Assembly (NCBI GenBank): GCA_946539105.1
Contig: CAMNHG010000014.1
Span: 1 to 22,582 of the forward strand
Direction: 5' to 3'
Origin: an uncultured Clostridia bacterium
Lineage (GTDB): Bacteria; Bacillota; Clostridia; Oscillospirales; Acutalibacteraceae
DNA: 22,582 nt
Each line of letters opens with the position of its first letter. The stretch's first letter is position 1. The position numbers and the translations under genes were made by a program. Positions 6,717 through 14,590 of the stretch are shown here, piece by piece. The notes under the pieces are model-generated. The model had not been told where the DNA came from, did no database searches, and saw nothing but the letters and a program-made list of their open reading frames with translations.

Positions 6717-8078
6717 TTATTCTTCGGTAACGCTCAGCTTGCATAGTGCCGCTCTGGTCTGAGCACCGGTCTTTTTGTAGATTGAGGTGACGTGGTGGCG
6801 AAGGGTGTTGACCGACATATTCATTCTCAGCGCGATCGCCTCCTGCTTGTCGTCGGTTTCGGTCAGCTCCTTAAAAACCTGAGCTTCCTTCGGGGTGAGC
6901 CCGAATTTTTCACGGATTTGATCGGGCGTGATTTCCGCGTTAGGTTCTGATTTTTCTGATTCTTTATTTGCGATCGAGCTCAAATTCAAATCTCCGTTTA
7001 GTGCCATAAACACAATCGCGGCGGAAAGCAAAGCGATGTCGATTACCAAAACGACTGCGGCGGAGAGCGTTGAAAATTTCAGCGCGAAGGACAGCAGAAC
7101 CGCGGCACTGTCGATAATCCGCCCTGCCGAAGCCCAGAACGCGGGCTTTTTGGTTTTCCGCGCAAGGCGTGTAAAGGTGAGGTTATAGTACGAGATAACC
7201 GCCGACATCGAAAGGTAGAACAGGCACATATTGAGCGTGTAGGTTTCGCGCCCGATAAGCACCGCGTTGAGCAGGGCGATCACCGTCACGCACAGCGTGC
7301 AAACAGGGAGCAGCTTTCCCTTTTTTATATCGCCGATAAAGCCGAACAGAATCACGCCGGGTATCATCAGCAGCCTCGGAAAGCTGTAAACATTGTACTC
7401 CGTGTAGTTTGAGGCTATCTGCATATGGTGAATGTAGTTGTTGTAGTAGCTTGTGAACATCAGCATTGCTGCCGTGATAATCACTGCGTAAATCAGCTTG
7501 AAATTCGGAACGGGGGTAAAATCTCTTTCGGCGGTTGATTTCACAACGCGGTTTTCGGCAATTAAAAATAACGGCAAAACCGCAAACGCAAACAGAGCAA
7601 TTACCCCGAGCGCAGGCTTCAAATCAAATCTCAGCTGAAAAACATACTGAACCGCAACCGCGAATGCGTAGCCCAGTCCGAAGCAAAGCCCGAAATTCCT
7701 GACATCGGCACAGCAGGACATATAATAGTAAACGCAGCCGCCGGTGTACCCGAGACACAGCACCGTAACGCCTGTTATAATCAGATAAAACAGCGAAGCC
7801 TCATTTAAGAACAGCATTAACCAAAATCCCGTAAAGCAAACGCCGAGAGCGGTCAGCTTTACAGCCCTGTTATTTATAAATGAACGCAGAACAAAGCCGA
7901 GTATCACCGGAAGCTGCATACCGTAATACACAAGCTCCTGATGCTCGGGCATAATAAATCCGCGTCCTGCCTGATTGCCGAGCCGCAAAATTACAAGCTG
8001 TATCAGCATAAAAGAGGCAAATATCAGCGTGAGCGAAGCCGCTCTTTTTCTCTGTAAAAACAAAACAATTTTATCCAT
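6717..8078 (-). CDS. Membrane-bound LuxR-type transcriptional regulator
   Basis: A 453-residue protein made of a long hydrophobic N-terminal part (about residues 10-360, some ten to twelve predicted membrane segments, like a transporter half-fold) and a cytoplasmic C-terminal LuxR/GerE helix-turn-helix (about 382-448). In the latter, LTPKEAQVFKEL begins the domain and MSVNTLRHHVTSIYKKTG is the recognition helix region. One-component regulators of this build are known in gut Actinobacteria and Clostridia; the membrane part presumably senses a ligand. The start is taken at 8078 (MDKIVLF). The in-frame ATG at 8135 would start inside the pckA terminator hairpin. Ribosome site AGGT is weak. Targets are unknown; pckA and the two lipoprotein genes are the nearest candidates. 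Confidence 0.85.
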   Translation of the reverse strand: MDKIVLFLQRKRAASLTLIFASFMLIQLVILRLGNQAGRGFIMPEHQELVYYGMQLPVILGFVLRSFINNRAVKLTALGVCFTGFWLMLFLNEASLFYLIITGVTVLCLGYTGGCVYYYMSCCADVRNFGLCFGLGYAFAVAVQYVFQLRFDLKPALGVIALFAFAVLPLFLIAENRVVKSTAERDFTPVPNFKLIYAVIITAAMLMFTSYYNNYIHHMQIASNYTEYNVYSFPRLLMIPGVILFGFIGDIKKGKLLPVCTLCVTVIALLNAVLIGRETYTLNMCLFYLSMSAVISYYNLTFTRLARKTKKPAFWASAGRIIDSAAVLLSFALKFSTLSAAVVLVIDIALLSAAIVFMALNGDLNLSSIANKESEKSEPNAEITPDQIREKFGLTPKEAQVFKELTETDDKQEAIALRMNMSVNTLRHHVTSIYKKTGAQTRAALCKLSVTEE

Positions 8079-8096
8079 AGCATAAACCTGTAAAAA

Positions 8097-8171
8097 CCAA
8101 AAAATAACACCTTGGTTACATTTTATCATAACCAAGGTGTTTTGTACAGTTATAAAGCTGTTATTTTTTGG
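8097..8171 (-). promoter_or_regulatory. Outer 13-bp inverted repeat, possible antiterminator
   Basis: CCAAAAAATAACA (8097-8109) and TGTTATTTTTTGG (8159-8171) are a perfect 13-bp inverted repeat. In the pckA transcript the first arm comes 3 nt after the stop codon. The second arm covers the U-tract and the last 4 nt of the terminator stem at 8106-8141. Pairing of the outer arms would therefore exclude the terminator. Confidence 0.5.
8106..8141 (-). terminator. Intrinsic terminator of pckA
   Basis: A 13-bp perfect stem, AACACCTTGGTTA (8106-8118) with TAACCAAGGTGTT (8129-8141), has a 10-nt loop. On the minus strand ATTTTTT follows. It lies 33 nt after the pckA stop and upstream of the LuxR-type gene, for which no separate good promoter was found in the 96-nt gap. 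Confidence 0.85.
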
Positions 8172-8174
8172 AAA

Positions 8175-9905
8175 TTACAGGCTCATCTTGAGGTGGTCGA
8201 ACCAGTTGGGACCGAGTTCCTCAACAACCTTTTCAATAGCCTCCAAAGCGTCGTCGGGGAGCTTGTCATAGCCGCCCTTTTCGTGAGCGAACGCCTTAAT
8301 CTCGTTTACTCTGTCAATCATACGCGCCTTAAGCTGAGCAACGTATTCCTCGTCCTTCATATCGGGAACAAAGCCTTCCCACTCCATAATCTCGATGTCG
8401 GAGAAGGGACCCCACTTCTTGAACTCCGCCTTGCCCTCAACAATAGCTTCCAAAATTCCGAGGGTATCCTTGGGCTGAACCTTCTTGCCCATGAAGTCGC
8501 CGGTGTTTACGATGTAGCAGTCAACGTTCTTTTCCTCAACGAGCTTCTTAAACTTTGCGTAGTCGTTCGCGAGGGGATATGTTCTGAACGGGTTAGCGTA
8601 AGGAACAACAACGAGCTTGTTGGGGTCAACGCCGGGAGCGAGACGCTCTGCGGATGATCTCTTTGTAGCAAGTGTCGCGCCCATTACTGACGCGAGCGAA
8701 GCACCCTTGAGCTTAACAACGGGAGGAAGTGTAGGATCCTTCATAATCCAGAAGATAGCGTTTACGGGAGCGTCGATCTTGTCAACGCGGTTGGGTGACC
8801 AGAGCTTTGACTTAATCGCTCTGCCGTTGCCGTTGCGGATATCCTCTGTAACAACCTGAATCTTGCCCTCGTCATCAATGGTAGCGGAGCAGTTCTGGAG
8901 TGTAAGCAGATACTTGTTGTCGGGGCAGCCTGTGGGATAGTCGGCTGTCTTGTCAAAGTATGTCGGCTCAATCGCGATAGAAGCGCAGGTGTCTGTATTG
9001 ATGATGAACGCGTCGTCGTGGAGAACCTTAATCTCGTACTTGCCGCCGTGCTTAGCGTGGGTAAGGGTTGATTTACCCGATCCGGAAAGTCCGTAAACCG
9101 AAGCAACGTACTTGCTGCCGTCGGGAAGTGTGTACTCCTTCTGACCGCCGTGGCATGAAGCGTAGCCGTTGCGGTTGGCGATAGCCCAAACCATTGTAAG
9201 CGTGCCCTTCTTGTGCTCGCCGAAGTATCTCATACCGAGGATGCAAGCGCAGTTTGTCTCTGTGTTGAAGTAGCAGAGGGTTTTCTTAGCCGGGTCTGAC
9301 AGGCAGTCAAAGCTAACGCCGGGGTTCTCAACGGGAGTCCACTGGGGATCCGAGAAGATGTAAACGTCGGGCTCTTTGCCGTCGCCTACGGGCTTAGACT
9401 CCTTGTACATCTTAACGTACTCGTCTGACATATACTGGAAGTTGAGCATCCAGTTGTACATAATATTTTCCTCACCCTCGGGGATAAGAAGGTGAACCTT
9501 AACCATAAACTCCTTGTCAAGTCCTGCGTAGCAGGTAGCGTGATAGAGCTTTTTCCAGCGCGCGCTGTAAACCGCGTCCATAACAACCTTGTCAAGAGCC
9601 TCGCAGTCAACTCCGGGCTCGCCTGCAATACGTCTTGCGGTAGCGTAACGGCCTGTGATTGCGCCGTCGTTAAAAAGCAGAACCTTGGCGTCCGGCTCAA
9701 GACCGAACTCCTCGCCGCGGTAAACGGGCATATCGGTAACGATAGTACCGGGTGAATTTTTAGCGAGGTTATAAGCCTCCTTAAGTGTGTTAACCTTTAC
9801 AACGTTGTTGCCGTAAAAGGCAGCCTCGATGATTGATCTGGTCTTAGAAAAACCGACCTTTCCCTTTCCGATTTCGCTAATCGGATAATTAGCTTTTGTT
9901 GACAT
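8175..9905 (-). CDS. pckA: Phosphoenolpyruvate carboxykinase (ATP type)
   Basis: A 576-residue cytoplasmic enzyme that interconverts oxaloacetate plus ATP with PEP plus CO2 and ADP. In gut fermenters it often runs in the carboxylating direction towards succinate. The nucleotide loop is GLSGSGKST at 272-280, preceded by a conserved YASCHGGQKEY region (248-258), and the metal-binding HDD is at 296-298. The C-terminal part has the adenine-side elements near VVPYANPFRTYPLAND. It is longer than the usual 525-540 residues and so belongs to a divergent branch of the ATP-dependent family. The ATG at 9905 has AAGGAG at proper spacing. It is a single gene with its own promoter and terminator. Confidence 0.92.
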   Translation of the reverse strand: MSTKANYPISEIGKGKVGFSKTRSIIEAAFYGNNVVKVNTLKEAYNLAKNSPGTIVTDMPVYRGEEFGLEPDAKVLLFNDGAITGRYATARRIAGEPGVDCEALDKVVMDAVYSARWKKLYHATCYAGLDKEFMVKVHLLIPEGEENIMYNWMLNFQYMSDEYVKMYKESKPVGDGKEPDVYIFSDPQWTPVENPGVSFDCLSDPAKKTLCYFNTETNCACILGMRYFGEHKKGTLTMVWAIANRNGYASCHGGQKEYTLPDGSKYVASVYGLSGSGKSTLTHAKHGGKYEIKVLHDDAFIINTDTCASIAIEPTYFDKTADYPTGCPDNKYLLTLQNCSATIDDEGKIQVVTEDIRNGNGRAIKSKLWSPNRVDKIDAPVNAIFWIMKDPTLPPVVKLKGASLASVMGATLATKRSSAERLAPGVDPNKLVVVPYANPFRTYPLANDYAKFKKLVEEKNVDCYIVNTGDFMGKKVQPKDTLGILEAIVEGKAEFKKWGPFSDIEIMEWEGFVPDMKDEEYVAQLKARMIDRVNEIKAFAHEKGGYDKLPDDALEAIEKVVEELGPNWFDHLKMSL

Positions 9906-9979
9906 ATCATTACTCCTTTTCTAAGGCGGAAAACCGCCTGTTAATATACTATTATATGTGCTTTGCTTATGCACAGCCT

Positions 9980-10008
9980 ATTATAGCATTATAAAAACCT
10001 TTTTGCAA
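9980..10008 (-). promoter_or_regulatory. Promoter of pckA
   Basis: On the minus strand TTGCAA (10008-10003), a 17-nt spacer and a perfect TATAAT (9985-9980) lie 75 nt upstream of the pckA start. A second TATAAT closer to the gene (9957-9952) lacks a -35 box. The rest of the 295-nt gap to the next gene holds the divergent small-lipoprotein promoter and its direct repeat. Confidence 0.65.
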
Positions 10009-10103
10009 GTGATATTGCAGTATTATCAGACAATAATTGCAGAATGTCTGCGGCATTATTCCAATATAGAAAAATAACGCTTATTTTGAATTACACAGCC
10101 GCC

Positions 10104-10130
10104 GTTCCGTCATTCACGTGTTCCGTCATT
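10104..10130 (+). repeat. 11-bp direct repeat, candidate operator
   Basis: GTTCCGTCATT occurs at 10104-10114 and again at 10120-10130, a perfect repeat with a 16-bp period. It ends 9 nt before the -35 box of the small lipoprotein gene, which is where a tandem-binding activator would sit. Confidence 0.6.
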
Positions 10131-10139
10131 TTATTGCTA

Positions 10140-10168
10140 TTGACTTATATTGGCGAAAATGGTAAAAT
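10140..10168 (+). promoter_or_regulatory. Promoter of the small lipoprotein gene
   Basis: TTGACT (10140-10145), a 17-nt spacer and TAAAAT (10163-10168) lie about 33 nt upstream of the ATG at 10201. The two boxes are identical to those of the PASTA-YARHG gene promoter at 21347-21375. Confidence 0.75.
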
Positions 10169-10200
10169 AATGTCATATTAACAAAGTTTAGGTGAAGTTT

Positions 10201-10599
10201 ATGATAAAAACAGCTTGTTCGGCAGCATTACTCACGCTGTGCTTGGTTTTTGGATTTATATTTTTATCAGGCTGCGGCGATAACGCGCAAAACTCCGCGA
10301 TTGTCGGCAAATGGGTTCCGGCAGCCGCGACGATCAACGGCGAGACCGTGCAGTTCAGCGAGCTTAACACCGACAGCGACAAATTCGGCTTTGTTTTTGA
10401 GTCGAACGGAAGCTGTGAGATCACCATAGCCGGAACAAAAAACAGCGGCACCTACACCTTTAACGAGACCTCGGTTGATGTTGAGTACGGCGGAAAGAGC
10501 GAAAAGCTGAGATATTCAGAGGGAATGCTTACGCTGAACTTCAACTACAATAACGAGACCACATCGTTTGTCTTTACAAAAGCTACCGAGACAAACTAA
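10201..10599 (+). CDS. Small lipocalin-like lipoprotein, unknown function
   Basis: A 132-residue lipoprotein with the lipobox LSGC closing a long hydrophobic signal peptide, so it should be anchored on the outer face of the membrane. The mature part begins with IVGKWVPAAATINGE and alternates short strands (FGFVFESNGSCEI, SGTYTFNETSVDVEY, LTLNFNYNNETTSFVF). This is the look of small lipocalin-like or META-like beta-barrel lipoproteins common in Clostridia. The ATG at 10201 is chosen because AGGTGA lies 6 nt upstream; a GTG at 10192 in the same frame overlaps that site. It stands alone between its own promoter and terminator. Function unknown. Confidence 0.78.
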   Translation: MIKTACSAALLTLCLVFGFIFLSGCGDNAQNSAIVGKWVPAAATINGETVQFSELNTDSDKFGFVFESNGSCEITIAGTKNSGTYTFNETSVDVEYGGKSEKLRYSEGMLTLNFNYNNETTSFVFTKATETN

Positions 10600-10613
10600 A
10601 AAAGCAATATTTC

Positions 10614-10645
10614 AGGGACAGGTTTTTATGCCTGTCTCTTTTTTT
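10614..10645 (+). terminator. Intrinsic terminator of the small lipoprotein gene
   Basis: AGGGACAGG (10614-10622) pairs with CCTGTCTCT (10631-10639), with one G-T pair, around an 8-nt loop. It is followed by a run of T to 10645. Confidence 0.88.
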
Positions 10646-10730
10646 ACCGAAAATGAAAGTTGTTTTCAGCACTTTCCATAATATTATGTACAAATTACAA
10701 AATTTTCATATATTTCTTCTTTAATTCTTC

Positions 10731-10759
10731 TTGACAAAAAAGCAACATAGTTTTATTAT
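10731..10759 (+). promoter_or_regulatory. Strong promoter of the pilus locus
   Basis: A perfect TTGACA (10731-10736), a 17-nt spacer and TATTAT (10754-10759) follow an AT-rich stretch that could act as an UP element. Transcription should start near 10766, leaving about 185 nt of leader. Confidence 0.85.
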
Positions 10760-10765
10760 GTAAAA

Positions 10766-10951
10766 GGAAAAATAATCATTCTGGTAAATTCTGCCCCTGC
10801 GGCAGTCCTTGCCACTTGGGCACTATTTGCCGAAATGGCTGACTTTGCCAAATTGACTATTCTTCGAAAACGCAATTTTCGCAAAGCGCGCAAAAGGCGG
10901 TGCAGTGTGCTTACACCGTGCGTTTATGCGGAAAAATCTAATGAAAGGAAG
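10766..10951 (+). promoter_or_regulatory. Long structured leader of the pilus mRNA
   Basis: About 185 nt lie between the predicted start of transcription and the adhesin ATG. Short stem-loops are visible: TGGC/GCCA at 10834-10849, GAAAA/TTTTC (about 10866-10880) and CGGTG/CACCG (about 10899-10919). The unit TTGCC is repeated three times near 10808-10850. No U-tract terminator is seen. It does not fit the c-di-GMP-I or other riboswitch consensus that I can recall well enough to name. The adhesin frame stays open through most of it, but no proper start with a ribosome site is present there. Confidence 0.45.
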
Positions 10952-13900
10952 ATGGTAATTATAAACAAACATTCACACACCAAGCGTCATACGGCTAAAA
11001 GGAAAAGTTCGTTTTTGAGCACCTTGTCGCTTGTGTTGGCTGTGCTGATGATGTTGTCTGTCTCGATTGTCGGTATTCCGACAGCTTCGGCAAAGGGCGA
11101 ATCCGCTTTTGTTGACAATGAGTGTATCTACATTGACGTTTCGCAGGCTTTAAGCGGCGGCGGCAGATGGGACGATGCAAACGCCGAGTTAAGAGTATTT
11201 ACATACTACAACGACTCCAACGATCTGCACTATTGTCACGAGTTTGAAGAAAACTTTGCAAACAACGGTTGGTTTACGGGTTCTAACGTTCTGCAAAAAG
11301 GTATTTTAGCGGACAAGTTTGCGGATCATATTTACAGGTTCCGTATCCCGAGCAATAAGATCAGCCATGTTCGCATTGCAAGAACAAACCAGGGCGCAAC
11401 AAAGGTTTGGAACGTATCCAAATATATGTGGGATAACCAGAGAAGCAAGACTGCCGGCAGCAAGTCCAACTGCATTAAGATTACCGACTGGGGCGAAGGC
11501 TATAACTATGACAATAATACATGGTCCGGTAATGACAATAATGCATCTTGGTCATCGTTTGCTCCTACAAACAACGCGAGCTTCAACTCAAAAACAGCTC
11601 AGCCCGACAGCACAATTACAGGCAAAAGCAACCTTTATACCATTGACGCCAAGTTCTATGATTACTACAATGATGACGAAATCCAGAAGGGTTGGCAGAA
11701 CATAAACAACGAGTCCAACCACGCCACCGTTCACTACACCAAGAACAACAGCTGGTACTGGTGGGCAGGTTACTGGGAGCCGTTCTCTTATTTCAACAAA
11801 AAGATTGCAGATCAGGCAAACAGCAACAGCGACGTCATCTACCCGATGTACTTCGGTAACTTCTATGGAAAAGGCGACGGTTACACCGGTGAGGGTAAAT
11901 CAGACCTGAAAAAGTTTAACAATCAGGTTAACAACTCCAACAACATCGGCGGAGTAAACAAGTCTGTAGCAGGTCTTACAGGCGGTACTCTCAATGCTGA
12001 CGGTAATCTGGTTTACGCAAAGGCAAGCGGCTATAACAGCGACACGCTTGTACCGTTCTTTGACGACAACTTCCTGAGCACCAACAAGGTTGGCTCGGTA
12101 ATAAGCTCAAAGTTCCCGATGCGCAAGGACGTAAATAACGGTATCACTACTTACCGTTTCGACAGCACAAGCGGTAAGGATAACGTATGGATTAACAATT
12201 CAACCGGAAGCAATCCGACGGTTTCTTATGCCGAAAACAGCCAACGAGCTATCGACTCGCTGTATTCTTATTCTAACCAAGAGGCAAACGGCTACGGCTT
12301 CTTCCCGTTTGACGGAAACAGAAGCGGAGATATCACAGCCAAAAACTACGGCTTTGGTATGAGAGTTGACGTTGACTTCAACCTCGGCTCAGACACCGGT
12401 CACCTCGGTCAGATTAAGGGAACCAACGGAAGTTATGAAGATCAGGTATTCAGCTTCTCCGGAGACGATGACGTATGGGTTTACGTTGACGGCAAGCTGA
12501 TCCTCGACCTCGGCGGCGACCACAAAAAGACCACCGGTTCGATTAACTTCCACACCAAGCAGGTTACCGCAAACACAGGCGCGACCTTTAACGGCGCAAC
12601 ACGTAACCAAAGTAATTTCACTCTTGAAAACGAAGACGACCCGACAGCGGAGCACACACTGACGATGTTCTACGTTGAAAGAGGTATGATTGAGTCCAAC
12701 CTCAGCTTTAACTTTAACTTTGCTCCCGTATCAAATCAGTTGATTGCGGAAAAGCAGGTTAATACAACCGAGCTCAACGACGGTATTAAGAACGTTTACG
12801 CACTTAAAAACGCGGATCAGTTCAACTTTACAAGCGACGCGCTTAACGGCAAGAGCTACACTTACGCTCACACCGCTTCAAACGGTGCAAGAACCGGCGT
12901 AGGCTTGACCGTAAACGACAGCAGCTTTAAGCTGCGTGATAAGGACACCGCGACATTCGCGGATCAGCTCACTGTCGGCACAACAGTAAACGTTGCCGAG
13001 AGCTTCCCGAGCGATAACGTCTTTACATACGGCAAAACCTCGTGGGTTGTTGTCGATACTAACGACAACAACTCGGTAGTTGCACAGAGTGCTGCTTCGG
13101 CAACTCAGTCGCTTAACTCATCGTTTGTTTTCAAGACAAACAAGACGGGCACATTCGACCCGACCAAGTTAAAGCTCACTTATACAAATACCCCCGACAA
13201 AGCTAACGCTGTTATCAAGAAAAACGTTATTGATTCCAACAATAGCGATATTTCGGACAGCAAGAGCTTTACCGCTACGGTATCACTCAGCTTTGACAAG
13301 GGCGCAACCTATAACACCTATCCGCTCAAGTACAGTGTTGCCGGCACCGCTGCCGAGCAGACAATGTCTAACGGACAGGTTACCCTGCAGGAGGGCAAGG
13401 ATATCACTATCAAGAACCTTCCCGTGGGCACACGTATAAAGGTTAAGGAGAACGCGGCAAGCCTTGACGGTTATACCGACACAACCGGCGAGGTTGTAAT
13501 GGAAGTTACCGCCTCGGGCGTTACACAAACCATTACCAACAAGCAGCCCGATTCCGGAGAGGTCACAGCTGTAATTACAGGTACAAAGTACCTTGATAAC
13601 AGCCCCTTCAGAAACGGCAGATTGTTCGACTACAAGCTTGAGGGTGTTGCCAAGTTCAGCGGTGAAGGCAGCAACTACAAGGACACAAGCAGCGTAAGTC
13701 AAACAATTTTCAATACCAACAGCAACGGCGTATTCACCTTTGCGGGAGATTACCTTAAATACACCGAACCCGGCATTTACCGTTACATTGTAACCGAGGG
13801 CGGTAACCACGGTGCTCATGACGGTAAGGATTTCCGCAAAATTGAAGATACCGCAAACAGAAAATTCCAAAAATATCTTGTAACGGTTACAGTTTCCAAG

Positions 13901-14539
13901 AACGCCGATTTCACGCTTTCTGCCGTAACCAAGACCGTTCCTGTCTCTACAACAGCCGAAGTAACCGCTTCTTCGTTCAACGGCACTGTTGCTCCCATTG
14001 TATTCTACAACGAGCAGACAAAGGGAACAGTTACTGTTAATAAGACCGACCAGACCAACAGTCCTGTAAAGGACGTTACATTTGGTATTTACAAAGTTAC
14101 CAATGCTATGATTGACGATCTTGACAGAATGAACGTTGAGCAGCAGTATGACGCTATCAAGGCGCTCAGCCCTGTTACTACCGTCAAATCAAATGCCGAC
14201 GGTATCGCTTACTTCGATAACCTCAATATCTTTGAGGACGGAAGCTCAAGCGTATTTCAGAATTACCGTATAATTGAGCTTTCAGGCCCTGAAAACTACA
14301 ACATCAACAAGACCGTTATGGAAGTTGTATTCCCTGAGAAAAGGGGCGCGCAGTGGTATTATGATCTCGAGTTCAGTTATATCAACGGCAAGGCGATTAA
14401 CCCGAACACAGGTTATATCTCGCCTATCACTGCAATCAGAACAATCGGTATCGGTTTGGTGCTCAGTTCGTTAATCGCGGCGGCGGTTTATCTGCTCCGC
14501 AAAAAGAAAGTGCTTGTAAGATATAAAAGAAAGCACTGA
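10952..14539 (+). CDS. Large fibro-slime/Cna-B pilus adhesin, NPNTG-anchored
   Basis: A 1195-residue secreted surface protein, probably the pilus tip or ancillary pilin. It has a basic N-terminus and a Sec signal ending near ASAKG (about residue 48). An Asn/Tyr/Trp-rich region follows to about 440, then a fibro-slime/PA14-like domain (about 445-590) containing DDDVWVYVDGKLILDLGGDH. Then come Cna-B/SpaA-type segments (about 595-865), a Spy0128/T-antigen-like pilin domain (about 873-1003, with GIYRYIVTEGG), and a last SpaA domain (about 1020-1140). The C-terminus is a sorting signal: NPNTG at 1150-1154, a hydrophobic helix, then RKKK. The start is uncertain: AGGA sits only 3 nt before the ATG at 10952. 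The longer frame back to 10835 puts 39 basic, non-signal residues in front, so it is rejected. Confidence 0.88.
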   Translation: MVIINKHSHTKRHTAKRKSSFLSTLSLVLAVLMMLSVSIVGIPTASAKGESAFVDNECIYIDVSQALSGGGRWDDANAELRVFTYYNDSNDLHYCHEFEENFANNGWFTGSNVLQKGILADKFADHIYRFRIPSNKISHVRIARTNQGATKVWNVSKYMWDNQRSKTAGSKSNCIKITDWGEGYNYDNNTWSGNDNNASWSSFAPTNNASFNSKTAQPDSTITGKSNLYTIDAKFYDYYNDDEIQKGWQNINNESNHATVHYTKNNSWYWWAGYWEPFSYFNKKIADQANSNSDVIYPMYFGNFYGKGDGYTGEGKSDLKKFNNQVNNSNNIGGVNKSVAGLTGGTLNADGNLVYAKASGYNSDTLVPFFDDNFLSTNKVGSVISSKFPMRKDVNNGITTYRFDSTSGKDNVWINNSTGSNPTVSYAENSQRAIDSLYSYSNQEANGYGFFPFDGNRSGDITAKNYGFGMRVDVDFNLGSDTGHLGQIKGTNGSYEDQVFSFSGDDDVWVYVDGKLILDLGGDHKKTTGSINFHTKQVTANTGATFNGATRNQSNFTLENEDDPTAEHTLTMFYVERGMIESNLSFNFNFAPVSNQLIAEKQVNTTELNDGIKNVYALKNADQFNFTSDALNGKSYTYAHTASNGARTGVGLTVNDSSFKLRDKDTATFADQLTVGTTVNVAESFPSDNVFTYGKTSWVVVDTNDNNSVVAQSAASATQSLNSSFVFKTNKTGTFDPTKLKLTYTNTPDKANAVIKKNVIDSNNSDISDSKSFTATVSLSFDKGATYNTYPLKYSVAGTAAEQTMSNGQVTLQEGKDITIKNLPVGTRIKVKENAASLDGYTDTTGEVVMEVTASGVTQTITNKQPDSGEVTAVITGTKYLDNSPFRNGRLFDYKLEGVAKFSGEGSNYKDTSSVSQTIFNTNSNGVFTFAGDYLKYTEPGIYRYIVTEGGNHGAHDGKDFRKIEDTANRKFQKYLVTVTVSKNADFTLSAVTKTVPVSTTAEVTASSFNGTVAPIVFYNEQTKGTVTVNKTDQTNSPVKDVTFGIYKVTNAMIDDLDRMNVEQQYDAIKALSPVTTVKSNADGIAYFDNLNIFEDGSSSVFQNYRIIELSGPENYNINKTVMEVVFPEKRGAQWYYDLEFSYINGKAINPNTGYISPITAIRTIGIGLVLSSLIAAAVYLLRKKKVLVRYKRKH
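14509..14537 (+). other. Inverted repeat over the adhesin stop codon
   Basis: AGTGCTT (14509-14515) and AAGCACT (14531-14537) form a 7-bp perfect stem around a 15-nt A-rich loop. It covers the last adhesin codons and the first base of the stop. No T-run follows. It could be a processing or stabilising site ahead of the pilin cistron, or chance. Confidence 0.3.
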
Positions 14540-14590
14540 TTTATAAGTAATTAATTTTCATTATAAAATACAAAAAGGAGACTAAAAGTA

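Noticed and set aside
8112..8657. 181-codon plus-strand frame over the pckA 3' end
   Set aside because: It lies opposite a well-conserved PEP carboxykinase and begins within the terminator hairpin.
10835..10951. 39-residue N-terminal extension of the adhesin
   Set aside because: It would place a basic, cysteine-containing stretch before the signal peptide and has no ribosome site at 10835.
10766..10951. c-di-GMP-I riboswitch in the pilus leader
   Set aside because: A CGCAAAGC string is present, but the paired tetraloop-receptor layout and the second arm of the consensus are not seen. Left as an unassigned leader.
13283..13870. 195-codon antisense frame inside the adhesin gene
   Set aside because: The plus-strand reading has clear Cna-B and pilin domains through this span; the antisense protein has no recognisable features.
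14540..14590. Separate promoter for the major pilin
   Set aside because: TATAAA-like DNA is present, but no -35 box at 16-18 nt spacing was found, so read-through from the adhesin promoter is the simpler view.
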